Source of the DNA: Opitutaceae bacterium
GTDB lineage: Bacteria > Verrucomicrobiota > Verrucomicrobiia > Opitutales > Opitutaceae
Direction: 5' to 3'
Assembly: GCA_003151515.1 (NCBI GenBank)
Contig: PLXS01000030.1
Location: 77,757 to 141,756, forward strand
DNA length: 64,000 nt
Part shown: one piece after another, positions 19,695-27,976 of the stretch
Layout of the letters: every line of letters starts with the position of its first letter
Numbering within the stretch: the first letter of the stretch is position 1
The notes under the pieces: model-generated
Database searches by the model: none
Told to the model about the DNA's origin: nothing
What the model saw: the letters and a program-made list of their open reading frames with translations, nothing else
Translations under genes and position numbers: made by a program

Positions 19695-20102
19695 ATGACC
19701 CTCACCCTTGAGATCGTCACGCCCGAGGCGCGGGTGTACTCCGACACGGTCGACACGGTCGTCGTGCCGACCGTGGAGGGGGAGATCGGCGTCCTGCCGG
19801 GGCACATCCCGCTCGTCGCCCAGCTTGGGGCGGGGGAGCTGCGCGCCACCAAGGGCGGCGTCACCGAGCTGCTCGTGGTGGGCGGCGGATTCGTCCAGGT
19901 TTCCGGCGAAAAGGTTTCGATACTGGCCGACAGCGCGATCGAGGAGGAGAAGATCGACCCGAACGCGGTCGCCGACGCCATGCGCAGGGCGGAGGACGCC
20001 CTTCGCCGAAAGGACACCTTGTCGCAGGCGGACGTGGAGCGCTTGGAAGCGCTTGTGCGCTTCTCCGTTGCTCAGCTGGGTGTGAAGCAGCGACGCAGGT
20101 AG
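19695..20102 (+). CDS. atpC: F0F1 ATP synthase subunit epsilon
   Basis: Rotor subunit with inhibitory role, 135 residues. The N-terminal beta-sandwich begins LTLEIVTPEARVYSDTVDTVVVPTVEGEIGVLPGHIPLVAQLGAGELR, and ELLVVGGGFVQVSGEKVSILADSA follows. The C-terminal helical hairpin is shown by DAMRRAEDALRRKDTLSQADVERLEALVRFSVAQL. Last gene of the operon. Confidence 0.95.
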   Translation: MTLTLEIVTPEARVYSDTVDTVVVPTVEGEIGVLPGHIPLVAQLGAGELRATKGGVTELLVVGGGFVQVSGEKVSILADSAIEEEKIDPNAVADAMRRAEDALRRKDTLSQADVERLEALVRFSVAQLGVKQRRR

Positions 20103-20171
20103 CCCGTTCAGGCTGCTCTGGTTCGGGCCATTGGCCGGTGTGGGATCCGCTGGGAATTCGCGTCCAATTAT

Positions 20172-20217
20172 GGGCGTTTTTGGCCATTTTATAGGGCTTT
20201 ATGGGCAAGAAACGCCC
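20172..20217 (+). terminator. Possible terminator of the atp operon
   Basis: Eight-base arms GGGCGTTT and AAACGCCC are perfectly complementary but separated by 30 bases that contain further GC-poor self-complementary words. It is 70 bases after atpC. There is no U-run after the right arm, only AATTAAAGG, so intrinsic termination is uncertain. Confidence 0.3.
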
Positions 20218-20242
20218 AATTAAAGGCAAAATCGGCCTATTC

Positions 20243-20271
20243 TTGGCCCTATACAGATTAGGGTATTTAAT
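20243..20271 (+). promoter_or_regulatory. Probable promoter of the feo operon
   Basis: TTGGCC (20243-20248) matches a -35 hexamer at four positions, and TTTAAT (20266-20271) matches TATAAT at five, with a 17-base spacer. Transcription would begin near 20278, just upstream of the palindrome at 20296, so a repressor bound there could block initiation or early elongation. Found by inspection. Confidence 0.45.
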
Positions 20272-20295
20272 GGATATTGGGCTAAGAAATTCTTG

Positions 20296-20312
20296 AAACT
20301 GAGTCTCAGTTT
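20296..20312. promoter_or_regulatory. Putative iron-regulator (Fur-like) operator upstream of feoA
   Basis: AAACTGAGTCTCAGTTT is a perfect 8-1-8 inverted repeat 18 bases before the first feoA start. Its core TGAGTCTCA shares the TGA...TCA symmetry of Fur boxes (7-1-7, TGATAAT-N-ATTATCA). Its place before ferrous-iron transport genes makes an iron-responsive repressor such as Fur the natural candidate; DtxR-type regulators recognise a different consensus (TTAGG...CCTAA). Confidence 0.55.
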
Positions 20313-20330
20313 ACTTACCTTGCTCGCCAC

Positions 20331-20582
20331 ATGTCCGAATCGCCCTTCCATCACCTGATGCCCCTCTGCCAGCTGCCCGCTCGGGCGACGGGCAGGATCT
20401 GCGAGCTGACGGGTGACTCGGAATTCTGCCAGCGCATACGCGAGATGGGCTTCGGCGAATCCGTCTACGTGACCAAGATCGCCGGAAACGGCACCATCCT
20501 CTGCCAGCTGAACGGCACCCGGATCGGACTGAGCCATGACGCGGCAAGGCAAATCCTGGTTGAGCGGGTCGGCTCGCGGTAG
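20331..20582 (+). CDS. feoA: FeoA-domain ferrous iron transport protein (first copy)
   Basis: A small SH3-like protein of 83 residues that assists FeoB. The diagnostic region is ICELTGDSEFCQRIREMGFGESVYVTKIAGNGTILCQLNGTRIGLSHDAARQILVE. It carries an N-terminal tail of about 15 residues (MSESPFHHLMPLCQLP) and is the first gene after the palindromic operator. Followed after 12 bases by a second FeoA. Confidence 0.9.
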   Translation: MSESPFHHLMPLCQLPARATGRICELTGDSEFCQRIREMGFGESVYVTKIAGNGTILCQLNGTRIGLSHDAARQILVERVGSR

Positions 20583-20594
20583 GCGGGCATCGCC

Positions 20595-20837
20595 ATGGCG
20601 GCGACGGTGAAGCTGTCCGCGCTCCCCGTGGGCGCCTCCGCGGTCGTCCGCGACATCCAGAAGACGGACTCCTCCTCGGTGCGGCTGAGGGAGATGGGCC
20701 TGCTCGTGGGCACCGAGTTGACGCTCGTGAGGTGCGCGCCGCTCGGCGACCCCCTGGAGATCAAGATGCGCGGCTACCACCTGACCCTGCGAAAGAGCGA
20801 GGCGTCCCTGGTGACGGTCGAGCCCAAGGAGCCGTGA
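20595..20837 (+). CDS. feoA: FeoA-domain ferrous iron transport protein (second copy)
   Basis: An 80-residue FeoA domain with LSALPVGASAVVRDIQ, VRLREMGLLVGTELTLVRCAPLGDPLEIKMRGYHLTLRKSEASLV, the standard fold. It differs strongly from the first copy, so the two are old paralogues or have separate roles. The TGA overlaps the GTG start of feoB (GTGA), giving translational coupling to the transporter. Confidence 0.92.
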   Translation: MAATVKLSALPVGASAVVRDIQKTDSSSVRLREMGLLVGTELTLVRCAPLGDPLEIKMRGYHLTLRKSEASLVTVEPKEP

Positions 20838-22945
20838 TCCCTACCGCCGCAAGGCCCCCGGGGGTGGCAAAGGCCCCGGTCTACGCGATCGTCGGCAACC
20901 CGAACTGCGGAAAGAGCACGCTCTTCAACGCCCTCACGGGCCTCAAGCAGAAGGTCGGCAACTACCCCGGGGTCACGGTCGAGAAGAAGACCGGGACCCT
21001 GTACTCGCAGCACGGCCAGCCCATCACGATCATCGACCTTCCCGGCGCGTATTCGCTCGCAGCGCGCTCGCCGGACGAGGCCGTGACGCGCGACGTCCTG
21101 CTCGGCCGGCGCGAAGACACGGCGCAGCCGGACCGCGTCCTGTGCATCGTCGACGCGACGAACCTCGAGAGGAACCTCTACCTCGTCCACCAGGTCCTGG
21201 ACCTCGGCAGGCCTGTCATCCTTATCCTCAACATGATGGACCTGGCGGCTCAGGCGGGGATTTCGATCCGGGTCGCCCGCCTGAGCCAGATGCTCGGCAT
21301 CCCGGTGATCCCCTGCGAGGCCGTGAACGGCAAAGGGATCATCGAGCTCAAGCTCGCGATAAGCCGCCACGACCTTCCGCTGTCGCGCCACGCGTGGGAC
21401 ATACCGGCCCCGATAGCCCCTGCGGTCGCCGAGCTGCAGGCGTCCCTCGTGTCCAACGGCGGAAAGGCCCCGCTGATCGCGCGCGCCGAGGCGCTGCTCC
21501 TGCTCACCGACCAGGACTCCGTGCGCGTCGCCGGGTCAGCCCCCCTGGACGCGAAGACCCAGGAGATCCTGAGGTCATGGCAGTCGCGCTGGGAGGCCCA
21601 GGGCGTGGACTGGGCGGGGACGCTCGTCAGCTCGAGGTACGAGGCGATAGGCCGGCTGGCCTCCGAGGTCGCGCAGTCCGCCAAGCCGTCGGCGCAGACG
21701 CTCAGTGACCGGATCGACGCCGTGGTCATCCATCCCCTTTGGGGCTGGGTGGTCCTCGCCTTGGTGATGACGCTCCTCTTCTTCAGCATCTTCAAGTTCG
21801 CCCAGGCCCCGATGGACTGGATCGGGGACGGCAACGCCGCGCTGGCGGGCTGGATCAGGGGCCTGATGCCCGACGGCGACCTGCGCAACCTCCTCACGGA
21901 CGGGGTGATCGGGGGCGTGGGCACGATCGTCACGTTCCTTCCGCAGATCCTGATCCTCTTCTTCTTCATCGGGCTGCTCGAGAGCACGGGCTACATGGCC
22001 CGGGCCGCGTTCATCATGGACCGGCTGATGGGCCACGTGGGCCTGAACGGAAAGTCGTTCATCCCGCTCTTGAGCTCCTACGCCTGCGCCATCCCGGGGA
22101 TCATGGCCACCCGCACGATCGAGGACCCCAAGGACCGGCTGGTCACGATCCTCGTGGCGCCGCTCATGAGCTGCTCGGCGAGGCTGCCCGTCTACCTGCT
22201 GATGATCGCCGCCCTGTTCCCGGGCCCGACCTACCCCATCGCCGCCAAGGTCGGGATCATGGTGCTCATGTACGCCCTGGGGACGATCGGGGCGTTCGGC
22301 TTCGCGTGGCTCTTCAAGCGCACGCTCCTCAGGGGCAAGCCCCCCCTCATGATCATGGAGCTGCCGCCCTACCGCCTGCCGCGGATCAAGGACGTGCTCC
22401 TGCAGATGACCGAGCGCGCCGGCCTCTTCCTGAAGAACGCCGGCACCGTGATCCTCGCGATCAGCATCGTCCTGTGGCTCCTGGCCGCATACCCGAAGTC
22501 TCCCGCGGGGGCGACGGCGACCGAGCAGCTCGCGCACAGCTTCGCGGGCCGCGCCGGACACCTGCTTGAGCCCGTGATCAAGCCGATCGGATTCGACTGG
22601 CATATCGGCATCGGCCTTATCAGCTCCTTCGCCGCGAGGGAGGTTTTCGTGAGCACGATGGGCGTCGTCTTCAGCGCGGAGAGCGGCGGCGAGGACACGA
22701 CGTCTCTGCGGCACGCCCTGAACGCGGCGCGCTGGCCGGACGGCCGCGTCCTGTTCACGCCGCTCGTCTGCATAACCCTCATGGTCTTCTACGTGTTCGC
22801 GATGCAGTGCATGAGCACGATCGCCGTCGTGCGCAGGGAGACCAATTCGTGGCGCTGGCCCCTCTTCCAGACCGCCTACATGACTGGCGCCGCCTGGATT
22901 ATATGCTTCATTGTGTACCAGTCGGGCACCGCCCTCGGATTCTAG
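20834..22945 (+). CDS. feoB: Ferrous iron transporter FeoB
   Basis: Inner-membrane Fe(II) transporter with an N-terminal G domain, 703 residues. G1 GNPNCGKST (about 21-29), NYPGVTVEKKTG (G2 region), G3 DLPGAYSL and G4 NMMD are visible, then the helical GDI-like domain and membrane core with two Gate motifs, including SSYACAIPGIMATRTIEDPKDRL and SSFAAREVFVSTMG. The GTG at 20834 overlaps the second feoA; the track's start at 20732 lies inside that gene. Expected to be iron-repressed through the upstream palindrome. Confidence 0.96.
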   Translation: MIPTAARPPGVAKAPVYAIVGNPNCGKSTLFNALTGLKQKVGNYPGVTVEKKTGTLYSQHGQPITIIDLPGAYSLAARSPDEAVTRDVLLGRREDTAQPDRVLCIVDATNLERNLYLVHQVLDLGRPVILILNMMDLAAQAGISIRVARLSQMLGIPVIPCEAVNGKGIIELKLAISRHDLPLSRHAWDIPAPIAPAVAELQASLVSNGGKAPLIARAEALLLLTDQDSVRVAGSAPLDAKTQEILRSWQSRWEAQGVDWAGTLVSSRYEAIGRLASEVAQSAKPSAQTLSDRIDAVVIHPLWGWVVLALVMTLLFFSIFKFAQAPMDWIGDGNAALAGWIRGLMPDGDLRNLLTDGVIGGVGTIVTFLPQILILFFFIGLLESTGYMARAAFIMDRLMGHVGLNGKSFIPLLSSYACAIPGIMATRTIEDPKDRLVTILVAPLMSCSARLPVYLLMIAALFPGPTYPIAAKVGIMVLMYALGTIGAFGFAWLFKRTLLRGKPPLMIMELPPYRLPRIKDVLLQMTERAGLFLKNAGTVILAISIVLWLLAAYPKSPAGATATEQLAHSFAGRAGHLLEPVIKPIGFDWHIGIGLISSFAAREVFVSTMGVVFSAESGGEDTTSLRHALNAARWPDGRVLFTPLVCITLMVFYVFAMQCMSTIAVVRRETNSWRWPLFQTAYMTGAAWIICFIVYQSGTALGF

Positions 22946-22949
22946 AGCC

Positions 22950-23117
22950 ATGTCCCCAACCCTGCAGACCGCCGTCGCCCTCGCCATCGTCGCCGTGGCG
23001 GTCGCGTGGCTCGTCGTCCGCGCGCTCTCGCGCAGGCGCCGGGAGGGGTGCGGGGGCGACTGCGGGTGCCCGTCCTCCGACCTGAAGGAGAAGCTCGCGC
23101 GCAAAGCGCGCGACTAG
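22950..23117 (+). CDS. Small FeoB-associated Cys-rich membrane protein
   Basis: A 55-residue protein starting at ATG 22950, four bases after feoB. One hydrophobic helix (LQTAVALAIVAVAVAWLVVRAL) is followed by basic residues and a cysteine cluster CGGDCGCPSS, then a short charged tail. This layout matches the small FeoB-associated Cys-rich proteins often found at the end of feo operons. Their exact role is unsettled; an iron or redox role is usually assumed. The track's start at 22911 overlaps feoB and is less likely. Confidence 0.8.
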   Translation: MSPTLQTAVALAIVAVAVAWLVVRALSRRRREGCGGDCGCPSSDLKEKLARKARD

Positions 23118-23205
23118 CGAACCCCGAACCTTCGCGTTTGACGAGGGCCGGGGGAGGCAGACGCTTGGGGGAGAGCCCGGCGGCCCAATCGGCCGCCCCA
23201 CTGCA

Positions 23206-24078
23206 ATGCTTGTCATCCACGACCCCCGCTGCGCCGACTACGGCTTGCTTCCCCATCCGGAGAGGCCGGAGCGCGTGACGGACACCGCCGCCCACCTGCG
23301 CAAGGCGTTCCCGTCATGGCAGTGGAGCGCGCAGGCGGAAGGCGCCCCGGACGAGACGCTGCTCCTCGCCCACACCGCGGAGCACCTGGCCCGCCTCGAC
23401 GTGCCGTGGGACTTCGACGCCGACACGTCGTACCACCCCGATATCGCCCAGCACGCGCGCCGCTCGGTGGGGGCGGCCCTGGCCGCCGCCCGCCACGCGC
23501 GCTCCGGCATGGGGCCCGCCTTCGCCCTCATGCGGCCGCCAGGCCACCACGCCACGCAGGACGAGGCCATGGGATTCTGCTACCTGAACCAGGTGGCGAT
23601 TGCGGCGCTCGCGGCGCGCAGGGACATGGGCGCGCGCAGGGTCGCCATCTGGGACTTCGACGCGCACCACTGCAACGGGACCGAGGCCATCCTGCGGGGC
23701 CGCGAGGGCTTCTTGGTCTGCTCGGTCCACCAGAACCCGGGCTACCCCGGGACGGGCCTCGAGGACTCGGGCAACAGCCGCAACTGGCCCGTGCCGCCGG
23801 CGGCCCCGCGCGAGCGGCACATGCGGGCGCTTCGCGAGTCGCTGGACGCGGTGGTCTCGTTTCGCCCGGACCTCGTGCTCGTCTCGGCGGGGTTCGACGC
23901 CTACGCGCGCGACCCGATAACGGACATGACTCTCGAGGCAGAGGACTTCGCGGCGCTCGGGGGCTGGCTGCGCGAAAGCGGGCTCGCGGCGGCGGCCTCG
24001 CTCGAGGGCGGCTACAGCAAGGACCTGCCGAAGCTTGTCGCCGCCTTCCTGGGGGCCTGGGCGGCGCAGCCGGCCTGA
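23206..24078 (+). CDS. Histone deacetylase superfamily amidohydrolase
   Basis: Zinc hydrolase of the arginase/deacetylase fold, 290 residues; bacterial members deacetylate acetylpolyamines or acetyl-lysine in proteins. Typical motifs run in order: HPERPERV, RPPGHHATQDEAMGFCYLNQVAIAA, AIWDFDAHHCNGTE (zinc ligands D and H), VHQNPGYPGTG, VLVSAGFDAYARDP (third zinc ligand) and SLEGGYS. All catalytic positions look intact. Substrate cannot be assigned. It stands 88 bases after the feo operon and 66 before RNase D. Confidence 0.9.
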   Translation: MLVIHDPRCADYGLLPHPERPERVTDTAAHLRKAFPSWQWSAQAEGAPDETLLLAHTAEHLARLDVPWDFDADTSYHPDIAQHARRSVGAALAAARHARSGMGPAFALMRPPGHHATQDEAMGFCYLNQVAIAALAARRDMGARRVAIWDFDAHHCNGTEAILRGREGFLVCSVHQNPGYPGTGLEDSGNSRNWPVPPAAPRERHMRALRESLDAVVSFRPDLVLVSAGFDAYARDPITDMTLEAEDFAALGGWLRESGLAAAASLEGGYSKDLPKLVAAFLGAWAAQPA

Positions 24079-24144
24079 AGGCGCGCGAGCTTTTAAGATT
24101 CGCCCTTTGCGGCCCCGCGCGTACACGCTTCGCTAGACTCATAG

Positions 24145-25320
24145 ATGATCTCACGCTTCCTGCCGCACCCGGTCCGCCGCCTGCTCGGGGTAAAGACCCA
24201 GCATCCCCGGATCTCGGGTTTCCGCCTGGTTGACCAGCCCGGGCAGATCCAGCCGCTGCTGGGCGCGATCGAGCGCGCGGGGGAGGTGGTCATGGACACC
24301 GAGGCGGACAACATGTACCGCTTCCGCGTCCGCATCTGCCTGCTGCAGTTCTACCTGGACCGCGAGGTGTACCTCGTGGACGCCCTGGCGCCGGTCAACC
24401 TCGACCCGCTCTGGCCGCTCCTGGCCAGGAAACACCTGGTGATGCACGGCAGCGACTTCGACCTGCGCCTCCTCTACGACCTGTGCCGGTTCAAGGCGAA
24501 GAGCCTCTTCGACACGATGCTCGCGGCCCAGCTGCTCGGCAGGAGCCGCATCGGGCTCGCCTCGCTGATAGAGGAGAACTTCGGGGTAAAGCTGGACAAG
24601 GACGGGCAGAAGGCCAACTGGTCGAAGCGCCCGCTGACGCAGAAGCTGCTCGACTATGCTGCGCTGGACGTCTGGTACCTGCCGGCCCTGAGGGACATCC
24701 TGAAGGGTGAGCTCAAGCGGCTGGGGCGCCTCGAGTGGATGGAGCAGCAGTGCCGGGCCCAGATCGAGTCCGGGACCACCGGTTTCGCCCCTCCCGACCC
24801 GAACGACTGGCGCATCGGCAAGTCCGAGAGGCTGCGCCCCCGCGGCCTGTGCGCCCTGCACGCCGTCTGGCACTGGCGCCAGGACCAGGCCCTGCGCCTC
24901 GACACACCGCCGTTCAAGGTCTGCTCGAACGAGCTGCTCCTGCGGCTCGCCTCCGCGGCGGACGCCGGCGCCTCCGAGGAGGAGGTCCTCTCCAGCGTCA
25001 ACCTGGGAAAGCGCCACTCCCGCCTCATCGGCTCGCTCGGCGCAGCGGTGCGCTCCGGGATCGAGCACGACCCGCGCACGCTTCCGCGCCGGCCCGGCCG
25101 CGACCGCAGCCAAGTGCCCCTGACGCAGGCAGAGATCGAGTTGCTCGACCGCATAAAGGAGGACCGCGACAAGATCGCCTCGAAGATCTCCATCGAGCCG
25201 ACGCTGATCGCGAACCGCTCCCAGCTTTCACTGATCGCGCGCGAGCCGGGCAAGCTGGGCGAGATTCTCCTGCCGTGGCAGGCCTCTCTGCTTTCCGGCG
25301 CCCCGTCGCTCAACGCGTGA
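24145..25320 (+). CDS. rnd: Ribonuclease D-like 3'-5' exonuclease with HRDC domain
   Basis: DEDDy exonuclease trimming structured RNA 3' ends, 391 residues. Exonuclease motifs are VVMDTEADNMYRF (D, E), HGSDFDLRLLYDL (D) and YAALDVWYLPAL (D...Y). From about 210 the HRDC-type region follows, with LHAVWHWRQDQALRLDTPPFKV where RNase D usually has WR...A...N.P...... A C-terminal part of about 120 residues (TLIANRSQLSLIAREPGKLGEIL) completes a second helical domain. The final TGA overlaps the GTG of the OleC-like ligase, an unexpected coupling of RNA processing with lipid synthesis. Confidence 0.88.
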   Translation: MISRFLPHPVRRLLGVKTQHPRISGFRLVDQPGQIQPLLGAIERAGEVVMDTEADNMYRFRVRICLLQFYLDREVYLVDALAPVNLDPLWPLLARKHLVMHGSDFDLRLLYDLCRFKAKSLFDTMLAAQLLGRSRIGLASLIEENFGVKLDKDGQKANWSKRPLTQKLLDYAALDVWYLPALRDILKGELKRLGRLEWMEQQCRAQIESGTTGFAPPDPNDWRIGKSERLRPRGLCALHAVWHWRQDQALRLDTPPFKVCSNELLLRLASAADAGASEEEVLSSVNLGKRHSRLIGSLGAAVRSGIEHDPRTLPRRPGRDRSQVPLTQAEIELLDRIKEDRDKIASKISIEPTLIANRSQLSLIAREPGKLGEILLPWQASLLSGAPSLNA

Positions 25321-26939
25321 ACGCCAACATAGCCCGCCATCTCGACCGGATGGCCGCTGCGCAACCCGGGGCGACGGCGCTCAAGGTCGCGCGGGGGAGG
25401 TCCCCCTCGGGAGGGATTGACTACCTCTCGCTCACCTTCGCGCAGCTCCTCGAGGAGACCGGCGCCTGGTGCGGGCGGCTCCGGGCCAAGGGCGTGCGCC
25501 GCGGCGACCGCGTCCTCGTGGTGGTCCGGCCGGGCCTGCCGCTCGTCGCCTCGGCCTTCGCCCTCTTCAAGGTGGGCGCCGTTCCGGTGATCATCGACCC
25601 AGGAATGGGGCTTCGCAGCTTCCTTGCGTGCGTCGAGCGCTCGCGCCCCAGGGCGCTCGTCGGAATCCCGCTGGCGCAGGCCGTATCGAGGGTCTTCAGA
25701 CGCACCTTCCGCTCGGTCGAGGCCCGCGTCAGCGTGAGCGGCTCGCTCACGGCGCGGCTCGCGGGGCCCGCGCGCGGATCCGAGCCGGCGCAGGCGGAGC
25801 CGTCGGACCTGGCGGCGATCCTCTTCACCTCCGGCTCGACCGGCGCCCCGAAGGGCGTGTGCTACGAGCACGGGATGTTCGAGGCCCAGGTCCGCCTCGT
25901 GCGCGACACCTACGGGATCGAGCCCGGCGAGGTCGACCTTCCCCTGCTTCCGATCTTCGCCCTCTTCAACCCGGCCCTCGGGATGACGAGCGTCATCCCG
26001 GAGATGGACCCGCGCAGCCCAGCCAAGGCCGACCCGGCCAGGATAGTCCAGGCGATCCGCCAGGAAAATGTGACGAATTCCTTCGGCTCGCCGACCCTGT
26101 GGCGCAAGGTCGCCGGGTACTGCCGGGAGCATAAGGTCACGCTTCCAAGCCTGCGGCGGGTGCTCTGCGCAGGCGCCCCGGTCCCCGCCGACCTATGGGA
26201 GGCGTCCCGATCCTTCCTGACCGGCGGCAGCCTCCACAGCCCTTACGGGGCGACCGAGGCCCTCCCGGTCAGCACGGTCTCGGCCGACGAGATCGAGGCT
26301 GGCTCGACGCGGGGCGCCTGCGTCGGGCGGCCCGTCGCGGAAGTCGAGGTGAGGATCATCCCCATCCGCGACACCCCGATCGCCTCGATTGACGCCGCGG
26401 GCCGGGTCCCGGCGGGCCAGCCCGGGGAAATCATCGTTCGCGGGCCCGTCGTCACCCGCTCCTACGATGCGCTGCCCGAGGCGACGGCGGCCTCGAAGAT
26501 CCTGGATCCTGCAGCCCCGGGCGGAGTCTGGCACCGGATGGGGGACTGCGGCCTGGTCGACGCCGACGGAAGGCTCTGGTTTCTCGGCCGCAAGGCCGAG
26601 CGGGTCGAGACCGCCGAAGGCACCCTGTTCACCGAGCCGTGCGAGCAGGTGTTCCGGGAGCACCCGAGGGCGCGCCGATGCGCCCTGGTGGGGCTGGGAT
26701 CCGAGCCGGCCCTAGTCGTCGAGGCTGAGCCGCGCGGCGCGCGCGACGCGCAGGGCCTGGCCTCCGAGCTGGGCGCCCTGGCGCGGCGCTATCCGCACAC
26801 GGCACGCATCAGGAAGTTCCTCTTCAGGCGCCGCCTTCCCGTCGACGTGCGCCACAACGCCAAGATCCACAGGCTTGCCCTCGCAAGGTGGGCTTCGTCG
26901 GCGCGCGTATTCCAGGCCGTGGACGCGGCTCAGCCATGA
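25317..26939 (+). CDS. oleC: OleC-like AMP-dependent ligase (beta-lactone synthetase / fatty-acid-CoA ligase family)
   Basis: ANL-superfamily adenylating enzyme, 540 residues from the GTG at 25317. The A3 motif is FTSGSTGAPKGVCYEHGMFEAQ, with PLLPIFALFNPALGMTSVIPEMDP, SPYGATEALPVS, WHRMGDCGLVDADGRLWFLGRKAERV and VDVRHNAKIHRLAL near the end. PLLPIFALFNPALGM and the downstream OleD-like reductase match OleC of long-chain olefin biosynthesis, which cyclises beta-hydroxy acids to beta-lactones. The track's start at 24735 lies in RNase D. OleA and OleB are not in this window. Confidence 0.82.
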   Translation: MNANIARHLDRMAAAQPGATALKVARGRSPSGGIDYLSLTFAQLLEETGAWCGRLRAKGVRRGDRVLVVVRPGLPLVASAFALFKVGAVPVIIDPGMGLRSFLACVERSRPRALVGIPLAQAVSRVFRRTFRSVEARVSVSGSLTARLAGPARGSEPAQAEPSDLAAILFTSGSTGAPKGVCYEHGMFEAQVRLVRDTYGIEPGEVDLPLLPIFALFNPALGMTSVIPEMDPRSPAKADPARIVQAIRQENVTNSFGSPTLWRKVAGYCREHKVTLPSLRRVLCAGAPVPADLWEASRSFLTGGSLHSPYGATEALPVSTVSADEIEAGSTRGACVGRPVAEVEVRIIPIRDTPIASIDAAGRVPAGQPGEIIVRGPVVTRSYDALPEATAASKILDPAAPGGVWHRMGDCGLVDADGRLWFLGRKAERVETAEGTLFTEPCEQVFREHPRARRCALVGLGSEPALVVEAEPRGARDAQGLASELGALARRYPHTARIRKFLFRRRLPVDVRHNAKIHRLALARWASSARVFQAVDAAQP

Positions 26940-27976
26940 GCGGCGCGCTCCCAGGAGACCCGTCCCGTGAGCCGGCGCTCGTCACCGGCGGAACGGGCTT
27001 TCTGGGCCGCAGGATCGTCGAGCGGCTGCTGGGGCAGGGGCGCCCCGTTTGGGTGGTCGCCCGTAACCCGGCCCCCGACCTTGAGGCGCGCGGCGTGAGG
27101 TTCATCCGCGCCGACCTGGAGGACACGGACGCGATCAGGGCCTCCTGCGCGGGCGCGCGCACCGTCTTCCACGTGGCGGCCAAGATCGGCGTATGGGGCC
27201 CCTACGGCGACTATTTCCGGGCCAATGTCCTCGGCACGCGGGCGGTCATCGCGGGGTGCAGGGAGCACGGCGTGGCGCGCCTGGTGCACACGAGCACGCC
27301 GAGCGTGGTTTACAACGGCCGCGACATCTCGGGGGCCGACGAGTCGCTTCCGCTGACGCGGGCCTGCCCGTGCCCGTACCCCCCGACGAAGGCCGTTGCC
27401 GAGGCCGAGGTCCTCGCCGCCAACGGTCCGGGGCTGGCGACGGTGGCGCTTCGCCCCCACCTGATCTGGGGTCCAAAGGATCCCCACCTCGTCCCTGGAA
27501 TCCTGCGGGCGGCCCGCTCCGGAAGGCTGCGGATCGTCGGCGGAGGAAGGAACCGGGTGTCCATGGTCCACGTCGAGAACGCCGCGGACGCCCATATCGC
27601 GGCCGAGCAGGCGCTGCGCAGGCCGGGCGCCGCGGCGGCGGGAAGGGCCTACTTCGTCACGGACGGCGAGCCCGTGGTGCTTTGGGAGTGGGTCAACGCC
27701 CTGTTGGCCGCGCTGGGGGAGCCCCCGATCACAAGGAGTATCCCGCTCGGGGCCGCGCACGCGGTCGGCGCGGCATGCGAGGCGGCCTGGTGGCTCCTTC
27801 GACTTCGGGGGCAGCCTCCGATGACCCGATTCGTGGCGGCCGAGCTCGCCAGGGACCACTGGTTCGACATCACCGCCGCGCGCCGCGACCTGGGATACGC
27901 TCCCAGGGTCTCCCCAAAGGAGGCCATGGCGGAGCTGGTCGCGTCCCTCAGGGTCGCCGCCCGGAGCGCTGCCTGA
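26936..27976 (+). CDS. oleD: OleD-like NAD(P)-dependent reductase (3-beta-HSD/epimerase family)
   Basis: Extended short-chain dehydrogenase, 346 residues. The nucleotide site is VTGGTGFLGRRIVERLL, the catalytic motif YPPTK (in PCPYPPTKAVAEAEVLAAN), with HVAAKIGVWGPYGDYFRANVLGT and LRPHLIWGPKDPHLVPGIL. OleD reduces the 2-alkyl-3-keto acid made by OleA. The ATG overlaps the OleC-like stop (ATGA), supporting joint function. The end overlaps the convergent TrmH gene by 29 bases. Confidence 0.85.
   Translation: MSGALPGDPSREPALVTGGTGFLGRRIVERLLGQGRPVWVVARNPAPDLEARGVRFIRADLEDTDAIRASCAGARTVFHVAAKIGVWGPYGDYFRANVLGTRAVIAGCREHGVARLVHTSTPSVVYNGRDISGADESLPLTRACPCPYPPTKAVAEAEVLAANGPGLATVALRPHLIWGPKDPHLVPGILRAARSGRLRIVGGGRNRVSMVHVENAADAHIAAEQALRRPGAAAAGRAYFVTDGEPVVLWEWVNALLAALGEPPITRSIPLGAAHAVGAACEAAWWLLRLRGQPPMTRFVAAELARDHWFDITAARRDLGYAPRVSPKEAMAELVASLRVAARSAA

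Larger units (their letters stand above)
20103..20330 (+). promoter_or_regulatory. AT-rich intergenic region between atp and feo operons
   Basis: This 228-base stretch is much more AT-rich than its surroundings. It contains short repeated words (TTATGGGC, GGGC, TTGGCC/GGCC) and an inverted repeat GGGCGTTT (20172-20179) / AAACGCCC (20210-20217) with a 30-base loop that could end atp transcription. Towards its right end are a probable promoter and a perfect palindrome described separately. No small ORF with coding bias was seen. Confidence 0.6.

Noticed and set aside
27165-27180. Second parS candidate (TCTTCCACGTGGCGGC) in the oleD-like gene
   Set aside because: Only 11 of 16 positions match and symmetry is lost outside the CACGTG core; CACGTG cores are common in this GC-rich DNA.
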